Shown: in pieces, positions 1 to 9,545 of the stretch
How positions within the stretch are numbered: position 1 is the stretch's first letter
How the letters are laid out: each line of letters opens with the position of its first letter
Source: Panicum virgatum
Taxonomy: Eukaryota > Streptophyta > Magnoliopsida > Poales > Poaceae
NCBI RefSeq assembly: GCF_016808335.1
Contig: NC_053150.1
Location: forward strand, 41,257,607-41,321,606
Length of the DNA stretch: 64,000 nucleotides
Reading direction: 5' to 3'
The notes under the pieces: model-generated
What the model was told of the DNA's origin: nothing
Seen by the model: the letters and a program-made list of their open reading frames with translations, nothing else
Databases searched by the model: none
Program-made: the position numbers and the translations under genes

Positions 1-1320
1 CAAAGATTTCGAACCATGTTCTGGTTCTACACTTGACACTTCCACTGCTACGGACTCTAGCAAGTTGACCTATGCACCTAGTGGCATTCACTCACAGTGT
101 GGGCCCGTGTCAGGATCCCCCCTCTCTGGCTCTCTCTATCTCTGGGGCCATTACGTGGGCCCACTAGCAGTGGTTTCAGTAGTAATTTGGCCCAGCTGCC
201 CAGCATGATTATAAAACGTGAGGAGGGATTTAATTGGGCTTTGAGCCGCTTGCTGATAGGTGCTCTTGCAAAGTCAAAATTAGGTTACCAAAGATCCAAC
301 CAACCATGTCTTCTCCTCACTCGGTGTTGGTGCTACGTGCTTCTAATCTCTCTTCTCTTTTGTCCGTAGTTAAAAAGTCCACACACTAGCTATCTCAGTT
401 AGGAGTCGCACTTGCACTAGTTTATAGCTCCCAAGGCAGTGGTTTTGTTTCGAAAGGATGAACAAATGTACACTTGACACGAGTGATTTTTTTTCTTAAG
501 ATGCAACTTCTATCTAACGATCCATGCGACCATGCCAATATGTTCCCAGACATTACTAGCTACATGTGTACGCGTAGTACAGGCGTACTAATTACCCAAA
601 CCTACCCTCTGGTTCAGCCATGCGTCTCCATTAAACTCTAACAGGTTTTGAAATGAACTCCCTCCCCTCCATGATGGATCTGGAATGTAAACTTGATGGT
701 CCCGTTTTAGATGGTCGCATACTGTCTCTGAGATTTACTGCAATGAGTTTCCTTAGAAGAAGATTTACTCCAATAAGAGTAAAAGATATGACTAGTTCCA
801 ATGAGTAATGAGTTCCAACCTTGATTTTTGTTGTTCCTCGGCGCACATTAATCCATAGTTGAGGTTATGGTTCGGCGTTCCGAATTAGTGTTTGGGTGTG
901 TTTTCATAGTAGTCGAGCAAATTTGGATGGTAACTCAGCCGCAATAAATCAAGTAGTTTACTCGCAAAAAAAAACAAATCACGTAGTTGATAGTGGGTGG
1001 TGTTTTTGGGATAATAGTGGGAAATGGGTTATTGGGGGGGGGGGGTAGGAAAAATCATAGGGTAATGACAACGATATGTTAACGAGATCATGGTCGAGTA
1101 TAGGTCTAGAGAAAGAAAGGCACTGGACCTGGGCAAGGAGGGAGATGGCATAGGATGGATAAGAGAGAAAGGCGGGGTGTTTGTGTTTTAAAGCTCATGA
1201 TGAGCAAATGTATAGCGGTAAGGAGTTGAGTATCATACCTAGTATTCTATAACTTCAATTTAATTTCATCAAATTCACCATGAAATATGTATTGATATTG
1301 CATTTGTTTGGTATTGTAAG
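1..1320. other. Intergenic DNA, no gene recognised
   Basis: No convincing coding region is seen. The short open frames here have no recognisable domain and no codon bias like that of the real genes nearby. A poly-G run lies at about 1034-1046. This may be the distal promoter region of the RING gene downstream. Confidence 0.5.
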
Positions 1321-1505
1321 CAGTGGCGGATCCAGACTAGAAAGGGAGGGGGGCTCAACTACACACTGTTCATCTTCAACCTTGAGCTTTCTTCAATGGC
1401 AGAGGAAAAAATCAAGGGGGGGGGCTCAGGGGGGCTCCAATGGAGTTTCCGAGGGCAGGGGGGCTCGAGCCCCCCGCCCCCAGCCCCCTGCTGGATCCGC
1501 CCCTG
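1321..1505. mobile_element. hAT-type MITE, 185 bp, TSD attgtaag
   Basis: Termini are inverted: the left end begins CAGTGGCGGATCCA, and the right end, read on the other strand, begins CAGGGGCGGATCCA. The element is flanked by a perfect 8-bp direct repeat, attgtaag, at 1313-1320 and 1506-1513. An 8-bp duplication with CAG-starting ends is the hAT signature. It has no coding capacity and is non-autonomous. It interrupts the only open frame of any length here. Confidence 0.88.
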
Positions 1506-1513
1506 ATTGTAAG

Positions 1514-1761
1514 TGTAATATTCTATAAACTTGATGAAAATAGAAAACCTCGATTTGGCTGAAATCCGAACGTCCTTAAATACTGGAGTGTTTTGAAAAC
1601 ACGAAAGTTTTGTTTGGGATCTTTTCGTTTTCTTTTAATTAGTGCTGACAAAGAAATTCATTTTCGTTTTCTACTATTCACCATCACCATCCTTCTCCGG
1701 TTCTCCCCTCCATTTTTTTCTCCCCACATTAAGGATCCATCTCTTTCCCATACATTGACCT

Positions 1762-1800
<39 letters not shown>

Positions 1801-2113
1801 AACGGGCGCCTGTTCAAGCTGTGTCACAATTAACTCCGCCTTTGTTTGAGAAATTTCTCCTTTGTTCCTCTGTTCCTTCCTTCTCTACAACACAAAGATC
1901 GAACACAAGATTCCCAGTGATGACCCCCTCTTCCTCCTTGGCTTCTGTCTCCATCGCAAGAAGAGGCGACAGACAAGAAGACGACACGCGATTCAGGCGG
2001 CACTCCCACCATTGCTGCTGACCTCCTCCAAATTGTCTTCTTTCCCCCGCTACCTGGCTCCCCAGATCGAATCACGTCCTCACGGGTCAGGCGCTCCACC
2101 CTGACCCGACGCC
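1514..2113 (+). promoter_or_regulatory. Upstream region and probable 5' UTR of the RING-H2 gene, with CT microsatellite
   Basis: A pure (CT)n run lies at about 1769-1798, inside a pyrimidine-rich stretch typical of grass promoters and 5' UTRs. The bases from about 1850 to 2113 become CT-rich and GC-rich towards the ATG at 2114. Small upstream ATGs exist, but none has a recognisable product. The transcription start cannot be fixed from sequence. Confidence 0.5.
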
Positions 2114-3583
2114 ATGAGCCACTACACCATGCATGCAACCATCAACTACGCCGCGCTGCCGCCCACGTCGCCACAGGAGCTCCCTCTCCCGTACCTCCCG
2201 CCGCCTCCGCCGCCGCCGTTATCGCTCCCGCCGTTGCTGTCGCCGCCGCCGCCACCACCGGCGGCGGCGTCCACTGATGCGGGCTTTCAGAGCAGGATCA
2301 GCCCCAGCGTCCTCCTCATCATCTTGATCTTGGCCGTCATCTTCTTCATCTCCGGCCTGCTGCACCTCCTCGTCCGGTTCCTTCTCCGCCCGGCGCCGCG
2401 GGACGCCGGCGACGCGTACGGGGGCGACGCGAACGCCACCGCGTTCCAGGGGCAGCTCCAGCAGCTGTTCCACCTCCACGACGCCGGCGTCGACCAGTCC
2501 TTCATCGACGCGCTGCCGGTGTTCCTCTACGGCGCCGTGGTCGGCGGCGGCGGGAAGGACCCCTTCGACTGCGCGGTCTGCCTCTGCGAGTTCGAGGACG
2601 ACGACCGCCTCCGCCTCCTCCCCAAGTGCAGCCACGCGTTCCACGTCGACTGCATCGACACGTGGCTGCTGTCGCACTCCACCTGCCCGCTCTGCCGCCG
2701 CAGCCTCCTCGCCGACTTCTCCCCCTGCGGCGGCGGCTGCAGCCCGCTGGTGTTCGTCCTCGAGTCCGGCTCCGAGGGCTCCGTCTCCGATCGCCTCGAC
2801 GCGGCGTCCTCTGCGCGCCTCAGCTTCGTCATGGAGCAGGAGGAGGCAGGGCAGGACCGGAAGCACGCCGCCGCAGAGGCCGCGGAGAAGAAGGACGAGG
2901 TGGTCGTCCCCGTCAAGCTCGGCAAGTTCAGAAGCCAGGCCCCCGAAGGAGCCGGCGGCAGCGCCAACCTTGGCGGCCAGCACGTGAGGCGCTGCTTCTC
3001 CATGGGGACCTACGAGTACGTCATGGACGACAGCTCCGTGCTCCGCGTGGCCGTGAAGCCGCCGGAGAAGAAGCGCCCCGCGACGCGCATGCCGGGGCAC
3101 CGCGTCGCCATGTCGGAGTGCGACTGCCACTCCAAGCGGGAAGGCTTCCGCGGCTTCGACGCGCCGCTCAAGCAGCAGCAGCAGCAGGCGTCCAAGGCCG
3201 CGGTGGACAAGCGGGAGAGCTTCTCGATCTCCAAGATATGGATGCGCGGCGGGCCGAGGCGGAAGGACGCGTCCTCCGGCGCCGCGATCGCCGCCGGGTC
3301 GTGCTCGACCTCGCGCCGCGCGTCCTCGTTTCGGCTCTCCTCGGCGCTCCAGCGCACGGCGAGCGACGTCGGGGCGGCGGCGGCGCCGAAGCGCCGGGGC
3401 GACGCGGTGAGCCCCGTGACGGAGTCGGAGTACAACGTGTCGACGTGGGACAAGAGCGCCAGCGGCAGCGTCGTGGACTGGGACCTCGAGTCCGCGGGCG
3501 GCGGCCGCGGCCTGAGCTCCAGGGCCGACGAGGCGCCTTCGTTCGCTCGGCGGACGCTGCTCTGGATCAGAGGCCACCTGTGA
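2114..3583 (+). CDS. RING-H2 finger protein, ATL family (ATL13/46/47-like E3 ubiquitin ligase)
   Basis: Predicted membrane-anchored E3 ubiquitin ligase of 489 residues, encoded by one exon as is usual for ATL genes. Order of parts: a proline-rich N-terminus (about 25-50), one hydrophobic membrane segment (about 64-91), the ATL GLD-type motif (here GVDQSFIDALPVF, 125-137), then a complete RING-H2 with zinc ligands C153, C156, C172, H174, H177, C180, C191 and C194. The E2-contact tryptophan (W184) and the proline after the seventh ligand (P192) are present. The long C-terminal half is charged and low in structure. It has a polyglutamine patch near 355 and an SKIW motif near 373, features I associate with the ATL13/46/47 subgroup (from memory). 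Third codon positions are almost all G or C, which explains the equally long shadow frame on the other strand. The start at 2114 directly precedes the proline-rich region. In-family substrate cannot be inferred. Confidence 0.93.
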   Translation: MSHYTMHATINYAALPPTSPQELPLPYLPPPPPPPLSLPPLLSPPPPPPAAASTDAGFQSRISPSVLLIILILAVIFFISGLLHLLVRFLLRPAPRDAGDAYGGDANATAFQGQLQQLFHLHDAGVDQSFIDALPVFLYGAVVGGGGKDPFDCAVCLCEFEDDDRLRLLPKCSHAFHVDCIDTWLLSHSTCPLCRRSLLADFSPCGGGCSPLVFVLESGSEGSVSDRLDAASSARLSFVMEQEEAGQDRKHAAAEAAEKKDEVVVPVKLGKFRSQAPEGAGGSANLGGQHVRRCFSMGTYEYVMDDSSVLRVAVKPPEKKRPATRMPGHRVAMSECDCHSKREGFRGFDAPLKQQQQQASKAAVDKRESFSISKIWMRGGPRRKDASSGAAIAAGSCSTSRRASSFRLSSALQRTASDVGAAAAPKRRGDAVSPVTESEYNVSTWDKSASGSVVDWDLESAGGGRGLSSRADEAPSFARRTLLWIRGHL

Positions 3584-3888
3584 AGCGAAGCGGAGATCTG
3601 GGCTTCTTCCATCACCAGCCGGTTCTTCCTCCTCCTCTGCTCCCCTGTGTAACCGTGCACGCATGCATGCCTGCATCTCCTTCTGCAAGCCAACATTGCA
3701 TCGCAGGAACTGGTGGATATGAGTTCGAATTCAGAAGGATTACAGATTGGGATTCCCAGATGTTCCCACCGGGCATTTCATCTCACACTTGTGTGTAGTA
3801 GATTAGCAGTACTTGCTTTGGTTTTTACTGTACATTCAAACATTTGTTCAGTAGGCAGGGTGATTTCTGAACTGAAGATGTGAGCTCT
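3584..3888 (+). other. 3' UTR / downstream flank of the RING-H2 gene
   Basis: AT-richer sequence follows the stop codon, with no open frame of note. No clear poly(A) signal can be fixed. The Tourist-like MITE cluster begins at the end of this stretch. Confidence 0.45.
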
Positions 3889-4104
3889 GTTTAGTTCCCA
3901 AAAAATTTTATATAGTATCCGTCACATCGGATTTCCGGACACATACATGAAGCATTAAATGCAGTTGAAAAAATAACTAATTACAGTCTAACTGATTAGC
4001 ACGAGCTGAGTCTAACTGATTAGCACGAGCTGAATTTTTTAAATCTAATTAGTTCATAATTGGATATTACTGGAGTCCACTGCATACTTAGCTGGAAACA
4101 TGAC
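3889..4104. mobile_element. Degenerate Tourist-like MITE copy with internal 24-bp duplication
   Basis: The start (ctgtttagttccc, then acacatacatgaagcattaaatgcagt) is an inverted copy of the right end of the neighbouring MITE at 4162-4392, so it belongs to the same family. The segment 3985-4008 is repeated immediately at 4009-4032. The right end (ggaaacatgacctaaac) resembles a family terminus, but I cannot find a clean target duplication, so the limits are approximate. Confidence 0.55.
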
Positions 4105-4161
4105 CTAAACAAGAAAAGCACCAGACGTAACAAATATTTGATTCAAACAGAATCTTTTTAA

Positions 4162-4392
4162 GGGGGTGTTTAGTTGGTGAAAAAGTTTGAGTTGGCTACT
4201 GTAGCACATTTTGTTGTTATTTTATAATTAATGTCTAATTATGGATTAATTAGCATTATTAGATTCATTTCGTAGGAATCAGTTAGACTATGTAATTAGT
4301 TATTTTTTCAACTGCATTTAATGTTCCATATATGTGTCCAAAAATTCGATGTGATAGGTAATACGCAATTTTTTTGAGAACTAAATGCAGCC
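4162..4392. mobile_element. Tourist-like (PIF/Harbinger) MITE, 231 bp, TSD taa
   Basis: The left end is GGGGGTGTTTAGTT; the right end, inverted, is GGCTGCATTTAGTT. It is flanked by taa at 4159-4161 and 4393-4395. The 3-bp T-A target and G-rich, GTTTAGTT-type termini fit PIF/Harbinger (Tourist) MITEs. There is no coding capacity. Confidence 0.8.
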
Positions 4393-4490
4393 TAAGTTTT
4401 TATACAAGACAAGTCAACAGAACATGAACTCGAATACAGTCTATACAGAGTAGAGCAATTCGAGCAATTTCCCAGTCACGATAGCATTTA

Positions 4491-4816
4491 GGTCCTGTTT
4501 GTTTCGTACTACTCAAACGTGTGCTATTAGAGAATCTTGTATGTATGGAGCACTAAACGAAGTTTAATTGTAGAATTTTTTTATGGATAGGTGCAATTTT
4601 TCGCGACGAATCTAATGATGGTAATTAATTGATAATTGGCTATAGTGACACTACAATAACCATCTTCTAATCGTATAGTCAAAAGTCTCATTAGATTCGT
4701 CTCGCGAAGTAGCGCAGAGGTTGTGAAGTTAGTTTTGTAAACTACTTTTATTTAATATCTTTAATTATTAGTCAAATTTTGTACTAATTGTGCTACTCAT
4801 CAAACCAAACAGAACC
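4491..4816. mobile_element. Tourist-like MITE, 326 bp, TSD tta
   Basis: The left end is GGTCCTGTTTGTTT; the right end, inverted, is GGTTCTGTTTGGTT. It is flanked by tta at 4488-4490 and 4817-4819. The interior has the paired motifs cgacgaatctaatga and cattagattcgtc, which are shared with the MITE at 61402-61726. A second terminus-like copy (ccaaacagagcc followed by tta) lies just outside at about 4830-4844. Confidence 0.8.
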
Positions 4817-4819
4817 TTA

Positions 4820-5161
4820 CTAATCTCAAACCAAACAGAGCCTTAGGGTTTTTGAAAAAAAACAGGGGCAGGAATTTTGAAAACCACAGTCGAGCCGCCC
4901 GCATCCCGTCTCATTTACTCCTTGCCTTGTTCAATTGAGCGACACGCTGCCGCCATCATTGCAGCCTTGAATGCCGGAGCCAGTTAGTTGGTGCTCCACT
5001 TTTATTTCGCGCCTCCGTAGCGTCTTGACTCGCGACGAGTAGTAAACACGGACGCTGTTTCGATCGCTGTTCGTCAGGCCGTTTCAAAAGATGGCATAGT
5101 TCTTGAAAAAGAATATCGTATAGATTTTTTCATAAAAAATGGTACTGAAAAGACAAAAGAC
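4820..5161. other. Intergenic spacer between MITEs, no gene
   Basis: Unique-looking sequence with an extra MITE terminus at its start (about 4828-4844). No open frame, RNA gene or other structure can be supported. Confidence 0.5.
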
Positions 5162-5164
5162 TAA

Positions 5165-5506
5165 GGGAGAGTTTAGTTCCTAAAAATTTTTAGGTGAAAA
5201 GTTTTAGACAACGTTTGACCACTAATTAAAAGTATTAAACATAGATTAATTATAAAACTAATTACATGGATGGACTGGAAATCACGAGACGGATCTATTA
5301 AGACTAATTAATTTGTCATTAGAGGTTGATTACTGTAGCACGACATTGTCCAATCATGGTCCGATTATGCTTAAAAGATTCGTCTCGCAATTTCACCCGG
5401 GGTTGTAGAATGGGTTTTATCAGTTATCTACATTTAATACTTCTAGTTAGTGATCAAATGTTGTCAGTTACTGTAGCACTCAAAATTTTTTGGAAACTAA
5501 ACGGGC
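5165..5506. mobile_element. Tourist-like MITE, 342 bp, TSD taa
   Basis: The left end is GGGAGAGTTTAGTTCC; the right end, inverted, is GCCCGTTTAGTTTCC. It is flanked by taa at 5162-5164 and 5507-5509. The interior ttaaaagattcgtctcgc motif is shared with the MITE in the receptor-kinase intron (57005-57348), so both belong to one family. Confidence 0.85.
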
Positions 5507-5509
5507 TAA

Positions 5510-6354
5510 GAGGTGATGAAAAGTTGCTGCCGGAGCAAGTCGCCTCGTACTTTATTACCGTCCACAGTGGAAGGAGGAAATGAAGGAGCAAATACACTGT
5601 TTGGCACTGTAGATGCACTGTTTGACACTGTAGACAGAGAGAGCGTGGAAAACGAGGAGGGAGCAAATTTGCTCTTGCTCCCTCCGCTGTGGTCAGCCTT
5701 ATGGTATCCTGCCGTTCAGATGATTAGACCGCGGGTCAATGCGTGCATCATAAGAAAAATATTGTGGTTGACCTGGATACCACGGAAAGCATAAACAAAC
5801 TTTCGAGCCGTTTACTTGATGATGGAGCCGTTTGGTTGTCGTGTTGCTTAGTTTTTGTTGGTAGTCGGCATGTGCTGATTGGGGAACCATAGATATTTGG
5901 ATGATTCTACTCTTGGAGTCTTGTCCCAATACTCGTTGTTTGACTGTGGCTGATGGCTACTGCTGATTTGTATTTTTGTTTCTGAAATTTTACTCAAATC
6001 TAGACTGCACCATCTAGTAATGCTACTATGTTGTCAAACTGCACAAAATTTTATATGTTTATGGCTAAAGATAAAGAAAAGCTGGCTTAATTAGTTCCAA
6101 AAAAGAAAAAGAAAAACTGAACACAGAAGGGCAATATCGCGGTGGCGAGGCAGGGCAATGCTCGTTGAACCGAGCGAGGGTAAGGTGGAGAATGAGCACG
6201 GAAGTGTGAGAGGGCAAGTGCGACCTCCTACATTACTAGTACATGTGAATGTGAGGGGCTGAGGAAATGAGGGACAGCGGTCGGTTGAAGAGTGAAGACA
6301 AGTCATCACCTCACTGCACAATCACATCGTACCGATAAATGGTACAATCAGGGG
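5510..6354. other. Intergenic DNA, no gene recognised
   Basis: Short open frames occur on both strands, but none has a domain or coding-type codon use. No RNA gene is seen. Confidence 0.45.
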
Positions 6355-7100
6355 TTCCTAATTTACGGTCGCCCGGAAACCGAAACTTACGGTCAATTCT
6401 CCGACAACAGGGGTGCGGCCGCCGCAGGCAGGTGTCATACCATTTTTTTTTCTTTTCCTATAACTTTTTTGTCGTTTTCTCAAAAAAAATTCAAGAGAAA
6501 AATTTGGAGAAAAACGGAATAATTTTTTATGATAAAAATTTGAAAGATAAAGCTTTTGAAAAAAATTGAAGAAAATTTTTTTGCATCTAAAACGAAACAA
6601 ATTGGGCAAAAAAATTTGAAAAAGAGAATTCCTCAGGAAAAAATTTCTAGAAAATTTTTTCAATAGAAAATTTGTGGAGAAAATGGAATAAAATTTTGAT
6701 GAGAAAAAATTGAAAGATAAAGCTTTTAGAAAAAAATTTGAAGAAAAAAATTGCATCTACAACCAAAAAATGCGAGTAAAAAATTTTTGCAACAAAAAAA
6801 AAGCCAGAGCTACCCTGCCACCGCCGGCCGGCCCGACGCACCGCGCCTCCTCGCCATCGACCCGGCGCGCCGCTCGTCCCCCAGCACGCCGCGCCGCCGC
6901 CGCGCCTCCGTCCCCGACCCCGCACCGCCCAGCTGCGCCGCTCCGCCCATCCGCGCCGACCCCCGCCCCCCACGCCGTGCCCCTAAGGGGCAGAGCTCGC
7001 CGCCGCGCTGGCCCGCCGCCCGCTGTGCCTCCCGCCGCCGGCCTTCCACGCCGCTCGCCATGGGGAGCGGAGCCTCCCACGGCCGGAGCCGAGATCCAGG
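6355..7100. repeat. Unclassified repeat: A-rich block followed by a GC-rich block
   Basis: A block of short, A-rich, aaaaattt-type motifs (about 6440-6800) is bounded by gtcgttttct. It is followed abruptly by a very GC-rich block (about 6810-7080) open in several frames on both strands. The A-rich part and its left flank (acggtcg, then T-run, then gtcgttttct) recur at about 63690-64000, so this is a dispersed repeat. Termini and class could not be determined. The GC-rich frames are not convincing genes because frames on both strands are equally open. Confidence 0.5.
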
Positions 7101-7386
7101 AGAAAAAGGAAGAGAGAGAAAAGAGAGAGCTCAGCAGAGAGAGGGCTGGCTGGGATATTCACATGAGCGAGTGGGGTCCACGTCGACCGCGAGTTCGCAT
7201 AGGGACGAGCGATCGTAAAGCCAGCATTGGGGGTACAATCACAGGCTATTGCTATCCAATCGGCCTCGTGATGGGTTCAAGCGAACGGGCTCCTGCCGGC
7301 ATCAATCACAGAACTCACCGGTGATCAACAACAGTGCCCATAACGGCGTGCCCTCACGCATGGCTGCGCCTAGACGAGACGTGGAA

Positions 7387-7459
7387 GACTTAAAAAGGCC
7401 TAGAGCTAGCTGGGCCTGCGCTAGTAGTGACTTAAAAAGGCCTAGAGCTAGCTGGGCCT
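7387..7459. repeat. Direct duplication of 31 bp
   Basis: Positions 7387-7417 and 7429-7459 are identical (gacttaaaaaggcctagagc and onward), separated by 11 bp. It is probably a local duplication. No element boundary is evident. Confidence 0.85.
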
Positions 7460-8231
7460 CTCTCCAACTGCACTAGCGCTGGTGGGCCACACACAAAACA
7501 CACTTGCGTCACTACTGTTCATGGGCCCGGGCCACGTCACGTGGAAGGCCCTCGTCTAAGGCTGGTGGGCCATTTACTATTCTCATGGGTCACGAGATAT
7601 CCCTCTCTGCTTGAACAGAGAAGCCGTACAAGAACCCCAACTGGTACTGCTGTACATTTTTGGGGAGAGAGGTAGGTATTGGGCCGAAAGTCTCTCTTGC
7701 TATGCGGCCCCTTCTGTAACTGTGGTCCAATCGAACACTTCCGGACGCAGGCCGGCCCAGATATTAAGCCTCCCCGATCATCATCCATCTCTCCCCTTTC
7801 CCATCGTCACCCAACCCAAGCGAAAGCAGCCGCCGTCTTGCTTGAAGAACCAGTGATTTAACATTTCATTTCATCGGAAGAACCAGTGATTTGCAGCGTT
7901 TTCCGGCCCCGATAACGTGCAATGCATGTTATTATGTCCACAGAAATTGAGCTGAAATATGCTTGTTCAGGAGCAACTTGAATCTTGACAGAACAATGCT
8001 TCTTGTTCCTAGTCATCAGTTTGTTTGGCTTCTTACCTTCCTCGTGATCTCAATCTTCTAATTCCTAGTGCTGGACATTTTTTTTTGTTCTTGTCTTTTC
8101 CCAACTAAGAAAATTCTCCCACAAAGGAACAACCCAGCACATCAACGTCATATTCACTTGTAGAAGTAGTAGAAACAGAGAAGCTCGGAGCTCTGCCTGA
8201 CTGAATCTTTCCTCAAGCAGGGTCAAGAGCC
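7460..8231 (+). other. Upstream region of the membrane-protein gene
   Basis: No convincing coding region. The sequence from about 8060 to 8231 is a plausible 5' UTR because it runs into the ATG at 8232. A small duplication of the phrase gaagaaccagtgattt occurs at about 7843 and 7876. Confidence 0.4.
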
Positions 8232-9170
8232 ATGGACGCGCCCCGGGGTGCAGTTGCCGTTCTAAGCGAGGCTCTGTGCCTTGCACGCCGGAGCAAGAAG
8301 CACATGCTCCCTTGCCTCATGCTCGCGCTGATCCCGAGCTCCCTCCAGCTGGTCGGCGGCCATGTCTCCGCGTACTCTCTTCTCCTGGGTTTCATCGCCA
8401 GGCTGCACTCCCTCGCCCGGGAGCACCCCGTCACGCCGCGGTTCTACGACCTGCTCCTCCGCCTCAGGGGCGACGCGGACTCCCTCTCGCACGCCAACGT
8501 CGCCCTCGTCGCGGCCTCCCACCTCGGCTACCTCGCGTCCACGGTGGTCATCGTGCACGCCGCCTCGGCGGCCTGCGCCGGCAGGCACCTGGCGGTGAAG
8601 GACCTGCTCACGAAGCTGGCCGCGTCGTGGAAGGGGCCCCTGGTGACTTATCTCTACTCCACCCTCCTCTCCGTGGGCTACACCGCGCTGTCGGTCTCCC
8701 TCATCGCCGTCCCGGCCCTGAACGCGGCCGCGGCCGGCGGGCCGCCGTTCGTCCGGCTCGCCATCGTCGCCACCGCAGCCGTCGCCGCCGCGGCGCGGCT
8801 CTTGTATATCTACCTGGCCATGGTGTGGGCCGTCGGGGTGGTGGTCTCGGTCGTCGAGGACGGCTGCCGCGGCCTGGAGGCGCTGCACCGGGCCGGGGAG
8901 GCCGTGAGGGCGCGGCGGGCGCAGGGGTTCCTGATCGCGCTGGCGCTGGCCGCCGCCAACGCCTTCCTCGGCTCCGGCGGCAGCGGCCGGGGGTGGAGGG
9001 ACGCGCTCGCGTGCGCCCCGCGCGTCCTGCTCGGGATGTTCTCCCCCATGGTGTACACCGTGTTCTACCACGAGTGCAAGAGGAGCCACGGCGACGGTGC
9101 GCCGCAGGAGCTGGCGCATCGCACCAAGGCGGACCATGATCACGGCGCAAGCAGTGGGGGAGTGGTTTGA
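8232..9170 (+). CDS. Plant multipass membrane protein of unknown function, 312 aa
   Basis: One uninterrupted frame of 312 residues with the strong GC bias at third positions expected of a grass gene. Several hydrophobic segments are visible: about 32-58, about 92-118, about 137-165, about 173-205 (ending LLYIYLAMVWAVGVVVSVVE), about 233-245 and about 260-275. The last lies just before a charged, His-rich C-terminal tail. The Y-L-A-M-V-W ... SVVE stretch, and the arrangement of about six membrane segments with no globular domain, resemble a plant-specific family of uncharacterised transmembrane proteins. I recognise the general type but cannot name a function. No signal peptide or catalytic motif is evident. 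The start at 8232 (ccATGG context) gives the full-length hydrophobic pattern. No intron is needed. Confidence 0.82.
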   Translation: MDAPRGAVAVLSEALCLARRSKKHMLPCLMLALIPSSLQLVGGHVSAYSLLLGFIARLHSLAREHPVTPRFYDLLLRLRGDADSLSHANVALVAASHLGYLASTVVIVHAASAACAGRHLAVKDLLTKLAASWKGPLVTYLYSTLLSVGYTALSVSLIAVPALNAAAAGGPPFVRLAIVATAAVAAAARLLYIYLAMVWAVGVVVSVVEDGCRGLEALHRAGEAVRARRAQGFLIALALAAANAFLGSGGSGRGWRDALACAPRVLLGMFSPMVYTVFYHECKRSHGDGAPQELAHRTKADHDHGASSGGVV

Positions 9171-9537
9171 GATTTGAGGAAGACTCTCAGATAACCTTTT
9201 CGAGTTTTGTGTGTTCTTGTTTGATGATCTTTACACCCCCGGTCGGCCGAAGGCTACGGGCGTTTCTGTTTCAGCGTTGAGAATAATTTTAGACGTCAGA
9301 TAAGCCGCAAATCTTGCTGGTCTTTGATGTAGTACTTCGTGGAAACGTTAGTGTTCAGAAGTTTCCCTGGGTCTGTGGATTTTTCTGGTTCAGATGAAGC
9401 TTTATTTTGCTGAAATATTTTCAGGGGTAATTACATTTGTTATGCATGAGTTCATTTTCACCTCCCCGGCCTTGCATTCTCCGTCAGCCTATGAACTTCA
9501 AGCGCTACGGTTGTGCTGCTTTAACTGAACTTCGCTC
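9171..9537 (+). other. 3' UTR / downstream flank of the membrane-protein gene
   Basis: T-rich sequence typical of a plant 3' UTR, with no open frame of note. It ends at the target duplication of the next hAT element. Confidence 0.45.
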
Positions 9538-9545
9538 TTCACCTC

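Noticed and set aside
1280..1528. Small plus-strand ORF
   Set aside because: Mostly made of the hAT MITE at 1321-1505.
2219..3688. 489-codon open frame antisense to the RING-H2 gene
   Set aside because: It mirrors the GC-rich third positions of the real gene; its translation is Arg/Ala/Glu low-complexity with no domain.
8262..9143. Antisense and alternative-frame ORFs over the membrane-protein gene
   Set aside because: GC-bias shadows; only the plus frame from 8232 has a coherent membrane pattern.
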